The notes under the pieces were generated by a model. It was not told where the DNA came from. It searched no databases and saw nothing but the letters and a program-made list of their open reading frames with translations. Source: a bacterium (GTDB lineage Bacteria; SZUA-79; Acidulodesulfobacterales; Acidulodesulfobacteraceae). From it: a stretch of DNA of 5,279 nucleotides. The stretch lies in contig JAJYQZ010000284.1 in assembly GCA_021794335.1 (NCBI GenBank), positions 1 to 5,279 on the forward strand. The letters are read 5' to 3'. Each line of letters begins with the position of its first letter. Position 1 is the first letter of the stretch. Positions 1-5,152 of the stretch are shown in pieces. A program made the position numbers and the translations under genes.

Positions 1-2
1 TT

Positions 3-713
3 GCCGTCAGCGGAACCATGACCTTTACGGGCATTTTAATAAATATGCATTTTTATCACAAAAAAAGATACTTTATGCTGCTTATATCGCTTATAACGAC
101 ATTCGCCGATATTATGTTTTTGGCTTCAAATTTATTATATAAAACTGCCGAAGGGGGTTATTTTGCATTAATAATAGCAACAATTCCGTTCATTACAATA
201 ATGCTATATACAAAAGGGCAGAAAAAACTGCATAGCGTATATAAGATGACGGATTTAAAAGTGTTTTTAAAGGAATATGAATACCGTTATAATAATTTCA
301 CCAAATTAAAAGGAACATCCCTGTTTTTTGCCAGCCTTTCCGACAAGGTCTCTCCGTATATCATCAAAACAATGTTTGATAATAATATAATGTATGAAAA
401 AAACATATTTGTTTCCATAGAAAGAACCGAAAAACCTTACGGAATAACCGATGCGCTTAAAGGGGACATAGCCCCGGGACTCGGTCAGCTTGCCGTAAGC
501 GCGGGATATTCCGAAGTGGTCGATGTGGAAGAGATATTAAAGCAGTACAATATCGACGAAACCGTTATATTTTATGGTTTTGAAGATATCGTCAGCGCTA
601 ACCCGCTCTGGAGGATTTTTGCCCTAATTAAGAAACTATCCCCCTCTTTTGTAAGATTTTATAAGCTTCCTGCCGAAAAAGTGCATGGCGTAATGGTAAG
701 GGTTAAAATGTGA
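3..713 (+). CDS. kup: Kup-family potassium uptake transporter, C-terminal fragment (5' end outside the window)
   Basis: Kup/HAK/KUP transporters are inner-membrane proteins that take up K+, usually with H+, and are about 600-plus residues long. Only the last 236 or so codons are here. The reading frame is open from base 3, before the first ATG at 18, and reads AVSGTM, the conserved 'AV(S/T)GTM' stretch inside the Kup membrane domain, so the ATG is internal rather than a start. Two hydrophobic segments follow (about residues 23-46 and 52-70 of the fragment), separated by the typical 'FADIMFLASNLL..AEGGYFAL' sequence. The rest is the cytosolic C-terminal domain, with 'GTSLFFASLSDKVSPYI', 'IMYEKNIFVSI' and a family-typical ending close to 'V.VRVKM'. 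The end appears intact. The gene converges on rarA with 31 bases between stops. Family assignment rests on recalled Kup sequences and is strong; substrate specificity is inferred from the family. Confidence 0.9.
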   Translation, partial: AVSGTMTFTGILINMHFYHKKRYFMLLISLITTFADIMFLASNLLYKTAEGGYFALIIATIPFITIMLYTKGQKKLHSVYKMTDLKVFLKEYEYRYNNFTKLKGTSLFFASLSDKVSPYIIKTMFDNNIMYEKNIFVSIERTEKPYGITDALKGDIAPGLGQLAVSAGYSEVVDVEEILKQYNIDETVIFYGFEDIVSANPLWRIFALIKKLSPSFVRFYKLPAEKVHGVMVRVKM

Positions 714-744
714 ATACTTGAAACTTGAAAATCTAAAAAAATAC

Positions 745-2061
745 TTAATCCTTATAATTTTTATCCTTTTCCCATAATAATTTAAGGCGGTTCTTAAGCT
801 CCTTCTCTCTTCCTATATCTTCGGGATGGTAATAAATTCGGGAAGACAGCTCGGGCGGAAGATACGGCTGCTTTACGAAATGGTTTTCAAAATTATGAGC
901 ATATTTATACCCTTTGTGGTAATCCAAATCCTTCATTAGTTTTGTCGGCGCGTTTCTTAAATGAAGAGGCACGGTAACGCCGGGAAAGTCTTTTACATCT
1001 TTTAAAGCCTCCTCGATAGCAAGGTAGCTTGCGTTTGACTTGGGACAGCTTGCAAGATAAACGGCGGTCTGCGATAAAATAATGCGGGCCTCCGGCATAC
1101 CGATAACATTAACGGCATTAAAACAGCTGACGGCAAGATTTAAGCCTTCGGGTTCGGCATTCCCGACATCTTCGGAAGCCAAAATTATCATTCTTCTTGC
1201 GATAAATTTAATATCTTCTCCCGAATCCAGCATCTTTGCAAGCCAGAATACCGCTCCATCCGGGTCGCTCCCCCTTATGCTTTTAATGAAAGCCGAAATC
1301 GTATTATAATGCTCCTCCCCCGTTTTATCGTATTTTGACTTTCTGAGGTATGCCTCTTCTATAATCTTTTCGGTCAATATTATCTCACCCTTTTCAGAAG
1401 GCTTCGCAAGGTTGACCGCAATTTCAAGAGCATTTAACATTATGCGGGCGTCGCTTCCGGAATATTTGATCAGGATATTTATATCCTCTTTATCCATAAA
1501 AATTTTCTTTTTCTTCAGAACTTCGTCCGTATTTAATGCCCTATCTATTATTTTGCTTAAATCATCCTCGGATAACGGATTCAGGGTAAATACCAATACC
1601 CTCGAAAGAATTGGCGAGTTTATTTCGAATGACGGATTTTCCGTAGTTGCGCCAATTAATATAAGGCTTCCTTCTTCGATAGAATGTAAAAGTAAATCCT
1701 GTTGAGACTTGTTAAAACGGTGGATTTCATCGATAAAAAGAATTACGGGCTTTTTATAGTGCTTAAAACTAATATCGGCTTTGTCTATAAATTCCCTTAA
1801 CTCCTTAACGCCGGAAGAAACCGCCGAAATACTGTAAAACTCGTAATTAAAAGCATTTGATATAATACCGGCAAGAGTGGTCTTGCCGCTGCCGGGCGGA
1901 CCCCATAGTATCATCGAGCGGATAAACTTGGAATCCAGCATATTCCTTAACGGCTTATTCTTGTCGAGAAGATGGGGCTGGCCGATAAATTCGGATAGGA
2001 CTTTGGGTCTAAGCCTGTCGGCAAGCGGCGGTAAAAAATCGCCGTTATTAAAAAAACTCAT
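745..2061 (-). CDS. rarA: Replication-associated recombination protein A (RarA/MgsA, clamp-loader-like AAA+ ATPase)
   Basis: RarA is a cytosolic AAA+ ATPase related to clamp loaders and eukaryotic WRNIP1; it acts at stalled or gapped replication forks. From the start chosen here the protein is 438 residues, close to the roughly 447 of E. coli RarA. Motifs, numbered from this start: 'PPLADRLRP' and 'FIGQ' near the N-terminus, Walker A GPPGSGKT (54-61), Walker B LFIDE (108-112) followed by IHRFNKSQQD, sensor-1 GATTENPSF (137-145), a candidate arginine finger in LSR (152-154) and sensor-2 GSDAR (202-206). The MgsA C-terminal region begins around 245 and contains ISAFIKSIRGSDPDGA, ASEDVGNA and HLRNAPTKLM. 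An in-frame ATG at 2079 would add MERLNF, but the ATG at 2061 has GGAGAGG nine bases upstream and an N-terminus resembling E. coli RarA. An extended -10 lies at 2112-2120. Identification is very secure. Confidence 0.96.
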   Translation of the reverse strand: MSFFNNGDFLPPLADRLRPKVLSEFIGQPHLLDKNKPLRNMLDSKFIRSMILWGPPGSGKTTLAGIISNAFNYEFYSISAVSSGVKELREFIDKADISFKHYKKPVILFIDEIHRFNKSQQDLLLHSIEEGSLILIGATTENPSFEINSPILSRVLVFTLNPLSEDDLSKIIDRALNTDEVLKKKKIFMDKEDINILIKYSGSDARIMLNALEIAVNLAKPSEKGEIILTEKIIEEAYLRKSKYDKTGEEHYNTISAFIKSIRGSDPDGAVFWLAKMLDSGEDIKFIARRMIILASEDVGNAEPEGLNLAVSCFNAVNVIGMPEARIILSQTAVYLASCPKSNASYLAIEEALKDVKDFPGVTVPLHLRNAPTKLMKDLDYHKGYKYAHNFENHFVKQPYLPPELSSRIYYHPEDIGREKELKNRLKLLWEKDKNYKD

Positions 2062-2070
2062 AAAATTCAG

Positions 2071-2077
2071 CCTCTCC
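2071..2077 (-). promoter_or_regulatory. Shine-Dalgarno sequence that decides the rarA start
   Basis: GGAGAGG on the - strand ends nine bases before the ATG at 2059-2061. It overlaps the upstream in-frame ATG at 2077-2079, whose own upstream sequence offers only a weak TAGG. The stronger signal favours translation from 2061. This is a reading of the sequence and has not been tested experimentally. Confidence 0.6.
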
Positions 2078-2111
2078 ATGCGTTTACCTATATGCGCCCA
2101 TATATGTAATA

Positions 2112-2120
2112 ATTATATCA
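2112..2120 (-). promoter_or_regulatory. Candidate extended -10 promoter for rarA
   Basis: On the - strand this reads TGATATAAT, a perfect -10 hexamer (TATAAT) with the TGn extension that lets sigma70-type promoters work with a poor -35. No good -35 is seen at the usual distance. Transcription would begin near 2105, giving a leader of about 45 bases before the preferred ATG. The region is AT-rich, so chance matches are possible. Confidence 0.45.
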
Positions 2121-2154
2121 TTTAAAATAAAGAAATATGTTGTTTATTTCAAAA

Positions 2155-2382
2155 TCATTCATCTATCGCGACTATTTTGTTTTTAGATTTTAAACCGGAT
2201 TTTATTTTAATTTTACTTTTGGGTTTGCCGTAAATTTCCGCAATTTTTTTTATTACCGCTTCATTAGCCATGTTTCCCACGGGTCTCTGTTTAATCATAA
2301 GCCTTAATGTTCCGTCATCCAACATTGCATAGCCTTCTTTCTTTGAATTTGGCTTAACGGTTACGGAAATTACAAACTGCAT
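2155..2382 (-). CDS. DUF167 / YggU (UPF0235) family small protein
   Basis: This 75-residue protein has the single-domain architecture of the YggU/UPF0235 (DUF167) family, which is widespread but has no established biochemical role. The signature is plain: 'VTVKPNSKKEG' (8-17), a 'GTLRLMIKQRPVGNMANEAVIKKIAEIYGKPKS' region (24-56) with the invariant P-V-x-x-x-A-N-x-A pattern, and 'IKIKSGLKSKNKIVAI' (58-73), equivalent to the family's 'SGxxSRxKxV'. The length is slightly short of the usual 90-100 or so but complete. The start at 2382 lacks a recognisable Shine-Dalgarno, and an in-frame stop at 2407-2409 leaves no better upstream start. The gene lies 115 bases after the MazG-like gene and 93 bases before rarA's start, all on the - strand, so read-through from mazG is possible. 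Family assignment is confident; function is unknown. Confidence 0.88.
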   Translation of the reverse strand: MQFVISVTVKPNSKKEGYAMLDDGTLRLMIKQRPVGNMANEAVIKKIAEIYGKPKSKIKIKSGLKSKNKIVAIDE

Positions 2383-2497
2383 ATATATAATTGATGAAAA
2401 TTTAATTTAGTATGGATATTATCGGATAAGAAATGACGGCAGCGGTAGGCAGGGAAAACAAAATAATTGGGGGCTTAACTCTGATATTACGCTTTCT

Positions 2498-2878
2498 TTA
2501 AAATTCGTTATATTTCTTATTTGAACCCCATGCCTTATCTATAGGGTATTTTACCTCGTTTACTTTCATTTTAGCTTCAAACGACTCTGTAATATCGATG
2601 CCATATTTTTGAGAAAATCTCAATATAAAATAAAATATATCGGCTAATTCGTGGCTGATTTCCTTAAGTTTTTCGTCGTCATTCATTAAAGCCCGTATTT
2701 CCGCGTCATCTTTAAATCTAAAAAATTCTAAAAGTTCCGATGCCTCGGTTATTATGCCTATGGCAAGGTCTTTCGCATTATGATACCTGTCCCAATCCCT
2801 CTTTTCGCAAAATTCCCTTACCGCATCTTTCAATTCGGCAACGGTTGACTGCGAATCATTTTTTAAATAGCTTCCCAT
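2498..2878 (-). CDS. MazG-like nucleotide pyrophosphohydrolase (dCTP pyrophosphatase-like, single domain)
   Basis: All-alpha MazG-type enzymes hydrolyse (d)NTPs to the monophosphate and pyrophosphate, using Mg2+ held by acidic residues, and help clear the nucleotide pool of abnormal or excess nucleotides. This 126-residue protein is of the short single-domain kind related to RS21-C6/DCTPP1, not the two-domain MazG. Visible motifs: 'WDRYHNAKDLA' (29-39), the metal-binding E45-A-S-E48 followed by LLEFFRF, then E77-L-A-D80 with IFYFILRFSQKYGID (81-95), giving the expected ExxE ... ExxD arrangement. The tail 'KYPIDKAWGSNKKY' (110-123) matches the family's K-Y-P ... GS..KY ending. AAAGGA lies about ten bases upstream of the ATG, an acceptable ribosome site. 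The preferred substrate cannot be read from the sequence. The gene is followed by the YggU-like gene and preceded by a repeat-rich spacer. Confidence 0.9.
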   Translation of the reverse strand: MGSYLKNDSQSTVAELKDAVREFCEKRDWDRYHNAKDLAIGIITEASELLEFFRFKDDAEIRALMNDDEKLKEISHELADIFYFILRFSQKYGIDITESFEAKMKVNEVKYPIDKAWGSNKKYNEF

Positions 2879-2901
2879 TCTGCGAATTTCCTTTGTTCTT
2901 T

Positions 2902-2907
2902 ATTATA
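2902..2907 (-). promoter_or_regulatory. Candidate -10 element for the MazG-like gene
   Basis: A perfect TATAAT on the - strand lies 23 bases before the MazG-like ATG. The corresponding -35 position falls inside the left arm of the inverted-repeat element (2910-2927 and just beyond) and has no clear TTGACA match. If functional, the repeat element supplies the upstream half of the promoter. AT-richness makes this tentative. Confidence 0.35.
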
Positions 2908-2960
2908 CTTTAATTTTGCAATAGAAAATATTTAGATGTTTCTTTTATATGTAAATACTG

Positions 2961-2978
2961 GATTCCCGCTGAAGCGGG
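2961..2978. repeat. Degenerate palindromic repeat, copy 1 (GGATTCCCGC type)
   Basis: CCCGCT-GA-AGCGGG forms a short hairpin within GGATTCCCGCTGAAGCGGGT. It matches copy 2 (3021-3040) read on the opposite strand up to the loop, but has lost the closing GGGAAT half, reading GGGTTGGG instead. The two copies are therefore inverted relative to each other. Confidence 0.6.
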
Positions 2979-3016
2979 TTGGGACACTCGTTGGGTTAAA
3001 GTTTAAATTCCATTAT

Positions 3017-3044
3017 CGTCATTCCCGCGAAAGCGGGAATCCAG
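3017..3044. repeat. Intact palindromic repeat, copy 2 (ATTCCC-N8-GGGAAT)
   Basis: ATTCCCGC-GAAA-GCGGGAAT at 3021-3040 is a perfect 8-base stem with a GAAA loop on the + strand, flanked by CGTC and CCAG. The ATTCCC-N8-GGGAAT pattern is the same as the Neisseria dRS3 element, and repeats of this general form are scattered between genes in several Gram-negative genomes; this similarity does not establish shared origin. It lies downstream of lgt and could form an RNA hairpin there, but neither strand has the U-run of a classical intrinsic terminator right after it. Confidence 0.65.
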
Positions 3045-3101
3045 AAAATAAATTTCTATTGCAAAATTAAGGTTATACCATATTATACCATTTTCATTTT
3101 A

Positions 3102-3959
3102 TTATAATTCTTTATATTTATAATGCCTGTAAATTAAAACTGCTATCGAAATTATAACGGCAAACATGCTTAGCACCTGTGAAACCCTGATGCTGTTCCC
3201 TAACCATAAACTGTCTATCCTTGTGCCTTCCGTAAAAAATCTGGTCGTTCCGTACCAAATTAAATAACCTATGAGTATCTTTCCGGCAACCTTGGGTTTT
3301 TTTCTCGAAAGCCACATCAAAAATATGAATCCAAAGAAATCCGGAACAGACTCGTAAAAAAAAGATGGTTCAAAGTGGGCATACATTGTCAGGTTCTTTG
3401 GATAAGCCGTTTGAAAAGGGTATCCCCATAACCCAAATATCAAATGTTTCGGGGTGTAGGCGTTTACGGGGCGCATTGCCTTCGCGATAGGAAGCCCCCA
3501 TTTAACGGGATAACCGAAGGCCTGCTGGTCTATAAAATTCCCCCACCTGCCGATAGCCTGCCCTAAAAGCAAACTTGGAGCCAGCATATCTATATAACGC
3601 CAAATATTTAATTTTTTTATCCGGGTGTATAGGTAAAGCGTTAGAAGTCCGCCTATTTCTCCGCCGTATATCGCAAGTCCGCCCTGCCATATATAAAAAA
3701 CGCTTATAATGTTTTTTGCATAATACCCCCATGCAAATACGACATAATAAAAGCGCGCAAAAATAATCGACACCGGTATGGCAAATACCATGATGTTAAT
3801 TATGTTTTCGGGATCCTCGCCCCAGGATTTTGCCCTAAAATATGCTATCGCTATACCGATAACAAAGCCGATCCCTATCAAAATTCCGTACCAATGAACA
3901 GGAAGAGGACCTATAAATATTATGGGACTCGGCGCATGCCAGTTGTTAAAATTAAACAT
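3102..3959 (-). CDS. lgt: Prolipoprotein diacylglyceryl transferase (Lgt)
   Basis: Lgt is the inner-membrane enzyme that moves a diacylglyceryl group from phosphatidylglycerol to the lipobox cysteine of prolipoproteins, the first step of lipoprotein maturation. The 285-residue, strongly hydrophobic multi-pass protein has the family landmarks in order: HWYG (22-25, equivalent to E. coli Y26), WQGGLAIYGGEIGG (91-104), the signature GRWGNFIDQQAFG (137-149) with R138 and N141 equivalent to E. coli R143 and N146, FEPSFFYES (196-204), and WYGTTRFFTEGTRID (235-249), where R240 and E244 match R239 and E243. Two positions differ from E. coli: Tyr98 in place of H103 and Gln146 in place of E151. The ATG has TCCTTT on the + strand at 3967-3972 (AAAGGA), seven to eight bases upstream. 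It lies 70 bases after the NlpC/P60 gene and may be co-transcribed with it. Confidence 0.96.
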   Translation of the reverse strand: MFNFNNWHAPSPIIFIGPLPVHWYGILIGIGFVIGIAIAYFRAKSWGEDPENIINIMVFAIPVSIIFARFYYVVFAWGYYAKNIISVFYIWQGGLAIYGGEIGGLLTLYLYTRIKKLNIWRYIDMLAPSLLLGQAIGRWGNFIDQQAFGYPVKWGLPIAKAMRPVNAYTPKHLIFGLWGYPFQTAYPKNLTMYAHFEPSFFYESVPDFFGFIFLMWLSRKKPKVAGKILIGYLIWYGTTRFFTEGTRIDSLWLGNSIRVSQVLSMFAVIISIAVLIYRHYKYKEL

Positions 3960-4029
3960 AATAATGTCCTTTAATTTATAAATTTAGTTAATTTATTGCC
4001 GTTATAAGAAGCGCGCAGCTTGACATCTG

Positions 4030-4962
4030 CTACTTAATAGATTTAGCAAATGCGTAAGTTCTTTCAAAATACTCGTTTGACAGGCTGGTTATCGTTACCG
4101 TACCGGCGCCGGAATTTTCCTGAATAAATTTTCCATGCCCTATGTAAATCCCGACATGTGAAATATAAGGAGCATAAGTCCTGAAAAATAATAAATCTCC
4201 GGGCTTTAATCTGCTTTTAGGGATATATTTGCCCAGACTTGATTGCTCGCGGGCAGTCCTAGGAAGATGTATATTATCCTTTGCAAATACGCGCTGAACA
4301 AAACCGGAACAATCCATGCCGGTTCTTGTCGTTCCGCCCCAAGCATACGGAACGCCTTTATACCTAAACGCGGTATCGACTATCTTTCTTCCGATACTCA
4401 CATTATTGCTTCTTTTAGCCGCGTTATGTCTATGGCTATTAACATTTTTGTTGCCGGTTAAAACTTGAAAAGTCGCAACCCTGTAATAATTGTATTTATT
4501 ATCATTATTGTTATTATTAATTTGAGCGGTTCTATAACTTTCAGGCACAACCAGAACAGCCCCCTGTCTTATTACATTGGAATACAGGCCGTTTAATTTT
4601 CTTAGTTCGGCAATGGAAGTTCCGTATTTTTGGGCTATCAAAGACAGGGTATCGCCGAACTGAACTTTATAATGGCCGTAGGTAACGGCTGGGCGGTAGG
4701 CGGAATGATTATAACCGCCGGAGGACACCTTAAGCCTTTCTCCCGGATATATTATATAGTTATGAAGACCGTTAAAAGACATTATGGAAGCAACCGTAGT
4801 GTTATGGCTGTCCGCAATCTGACCGAGGGTTTCCCCCGGTTGAACGGTTACGGTCGTAATAAAAGAATAAACGTTTAAAGGAAAAATACCGATAAAAACC
4901 AGCGAAAGAGATAAAATAAACAAAAAAAATTTAGCGAGCAAAGAAAAATTTGTTTTATTCAT
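4030..4962 (-). CDS. Secreted LysM-LysM-NlpC/P60 peptidoglycan hydrolase
   Basis: A 310-residue exported cell-wall enzyme. The N-terminus has a charged start (MNKTNF) and a long hydrophobic stretch (about 8-30), with possible signal peptidase cleavage after VYS (residue 33); there is no lipobox cysteine, so it is not an obvious Lgt substrate. Two LysM glycan-binding repeats follow, at about 38-79 (VQPGETLGQIA) and 98-139 (VQFGDTLSLIA). An Asn-rich linker (149-155) leads to an NlpC/P60 domain (about 188-308). This fold is a papain-like cysteine peptidase, usually cutting stem-peptide bonds. Candidate catalytic residues are C218 (MDCSGFV, the only cysteine in the protein), H269 (SHVGIYIG) and Q281 (KFIQENSG), where His is more common. 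Upstream are a GGGGTGG ribosome site about ten bases before the ATG and a TTGACA-type promoter at 5076-5105. lgt follows. The exact bond cut cannot be told. Confidence 0.93.
   Translation of the reverse strand: MNKTNFSLLAKFFLFILSLSLVFIGIFPLNVYSFITTVTVQPGETLGQIADSHNTTVASIMSFNGLHNYIIYPGERLKVSSGGYNHSAYRPAVTYGHYKVQFGDTLSLIAQKYGTSIAELRKLNGLYSNVIRQGAVLVVPESYRTAQINNNNNDNKYNYYRVATFQVLTGNKNVNSHRHNAAKRSNNVSIGRKIVDTAFRYKGVPYAWGGTTRTGMDCSGFVQRVFAKDNIHLPRTAREQSSLGKYIPKSRLKPGDLLFFRTYAPYISHVGIYIGHGKFIQENSGAGTVTITSLSNEYFERTYAFAKSIK
4498..4518. repeat. Imperfect ATT trinucleotide repeat inside the hydrolase gene
   Basis: Seven codon-length units (ATT, with single-base changes at 4503 and 4510) on the + strand encode NNNNNDN, residues 149-155, in the linker between the second LysM and the NlpC/P60 domain. 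Slippage here would change linker length without breaking the frame. Confidence 0.6.
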
Positions 4963-5030
4963 TTAATCTTTACCACCCCATTGGTAATTTCTTAGTAACC
5001 CTTTTATTTATTGTAGGTTATATTCACTTC

Positions 5031-5057
5031 CCGTCATTCCCGCCGATGCGGAAACGG
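5031..5057. repeat. Decayed relative of the palindromic repeat in the hydrolase 5' leader
   Basis: CGTCATTCCCGC at 5032-5043 is a 12-base exact match to 3017-3028, in the same orientation. The second half has diverged to GATGCGGAAACGG but still pairs imperfectly: CCGT (5031-5034) with ACGG (5054-5057), and TTCCCGC with GCGGAA with one bulged C. It lies downstream of the candidate promoter, so it would be part of the 5' leader RNA of the LysM-NlpC/P60 gene. Confidence 0.5.
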
Positions 5058-5075
5058 CAAACCACTTTTTTATGT

Positions 5076-5105
5076 ATATTACTACAACAGAATTAAGTAT
5101 GTCAA
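5076..5105 (-). promoter_or_regulatory. Sigma70-type promoter for the LysM-NlpC/P60 gene (and possibly lgt)
   Basis: On the - strand a perfect -35 TTGACA (5100-5105) is followed after 18 bases by TAATAT (5076-5081), a near-consensus -10. Transcription would start near 5069, giving a leader of about 105 bases that contains the hairpin-forming repeat at 5031-5057. It is the best-formed promoter in the window. The prediction rests on sequence alone. Confidence 0.55.
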
Positions 5106-5107
5106 GG

Positions 5108-5152
5108 AAATCCGACCGAAATTTTTAAAATATTTAATATTTTTTCGGATTT
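5108..5152 (-). terminator. Hairpin at the end of the partial right-edge gene (possible terminator)
   Basis: AAATCCGA (5108-5115) and TCGGATTT (5145-5152) form a perfect 8-base stem that overlaps the stop codon of the partial - strand gene. The AT-rich interior (5124-5141) contains a further near-palindrome, and CCGAAA (5116-5121) with TTTCGG (5143-5148) offers a competing stem. On the - strand the stem is followed by CCTTGACA rather than a U-run, so it is not a textbook intrinsic terminator, but its position between a stop codon and a new promoter suits a transcript boundary. Confidence 0.35.

Larger units (their letters stand above)
2910..3070. repeat. Composite inverted-repeat element (MITE-like) with 18-base outer arms
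   Basis: TTAATTTTGCAATAGAAA at 2910-2927 is repeated perfectly in inverted orientation at 3053-3070. Inside, CTGGATTCCCGCT at 2958-2970 is perfectly inverted at 3032-3044. Each inner arm starts its own short hairpin (2964-2977 and 3021-3040). The 161-base unit has no coding potential that I can see. TTATAC occurs just outside both ends (2903-2908 and 3073-3078) and could be a target duplication, though such a short AT-rich match is weak evidence. The architecture resembles a non-autonomous mobile repeat; no transposase is nearby. Confidence 0.6.

Noticed and set aside
713..746. Short tandem CTTGAAA and AATACTT repeats between the kup and rarA stops, considered as a bidirectional terminator
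   Set aside because: They are direct, not inverted, repeats and form no hairpin; the match lengths are expected by chance in AT-rich sequence.
1082..1309. + strand open frame of 75 codons opposite rarA
   Set aside because: It is antisense to the highly conserved RarA C-terminal domain, has no family resemblance and no ribosome site of note; the other + strand frames at 1412-1705 and 1877-2125 are rejected for the same reason.
2424..2500. A 22-codon + strand ORF (MTAAVG...) between the YggU-like and MazG-like genes
   Set aside because: No Shine-Dalgarno, very short, and its end overlaps the stop of the MazG-like gene; nothing else is seen in this 115-base spacer.
2961..3040. The two GC-rich palindromes considered as the start of a CRISPR array
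   Set aside because: Only two copies in inverted orientation, one of them incomplete; no regular spacers and no cas genes.
3073..3090. Direct TTATACCA repeat (3073-3080, 3083-3090) with TATAAT on the - strand, considered as a promoter or operator
   Set aside because: It lies downstream of lgt with no -35 match, and too far from the MazG-like ATG to be its obvious promoter.
3118..3315. - strand open frames of 65 and 76 codons within lgt (also 3502-3732)
   Set aside because: They are out-of-frame shadows of a convincing lgt gene.
3973..3984. 12-base palindrome AATTTATAAATT upstream of lgt
   Set aside because: It is pure A/T in an AT-rich spacer, so chance is sufficient; no supporting -35 or known operator pattern.
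4243..4878. + strand open frames at 4243-4461 and 4630-4878
   Set aside because: Both are antisense to the NlpC/P60 and LysM domains, whose motifs are intact on the - strand.
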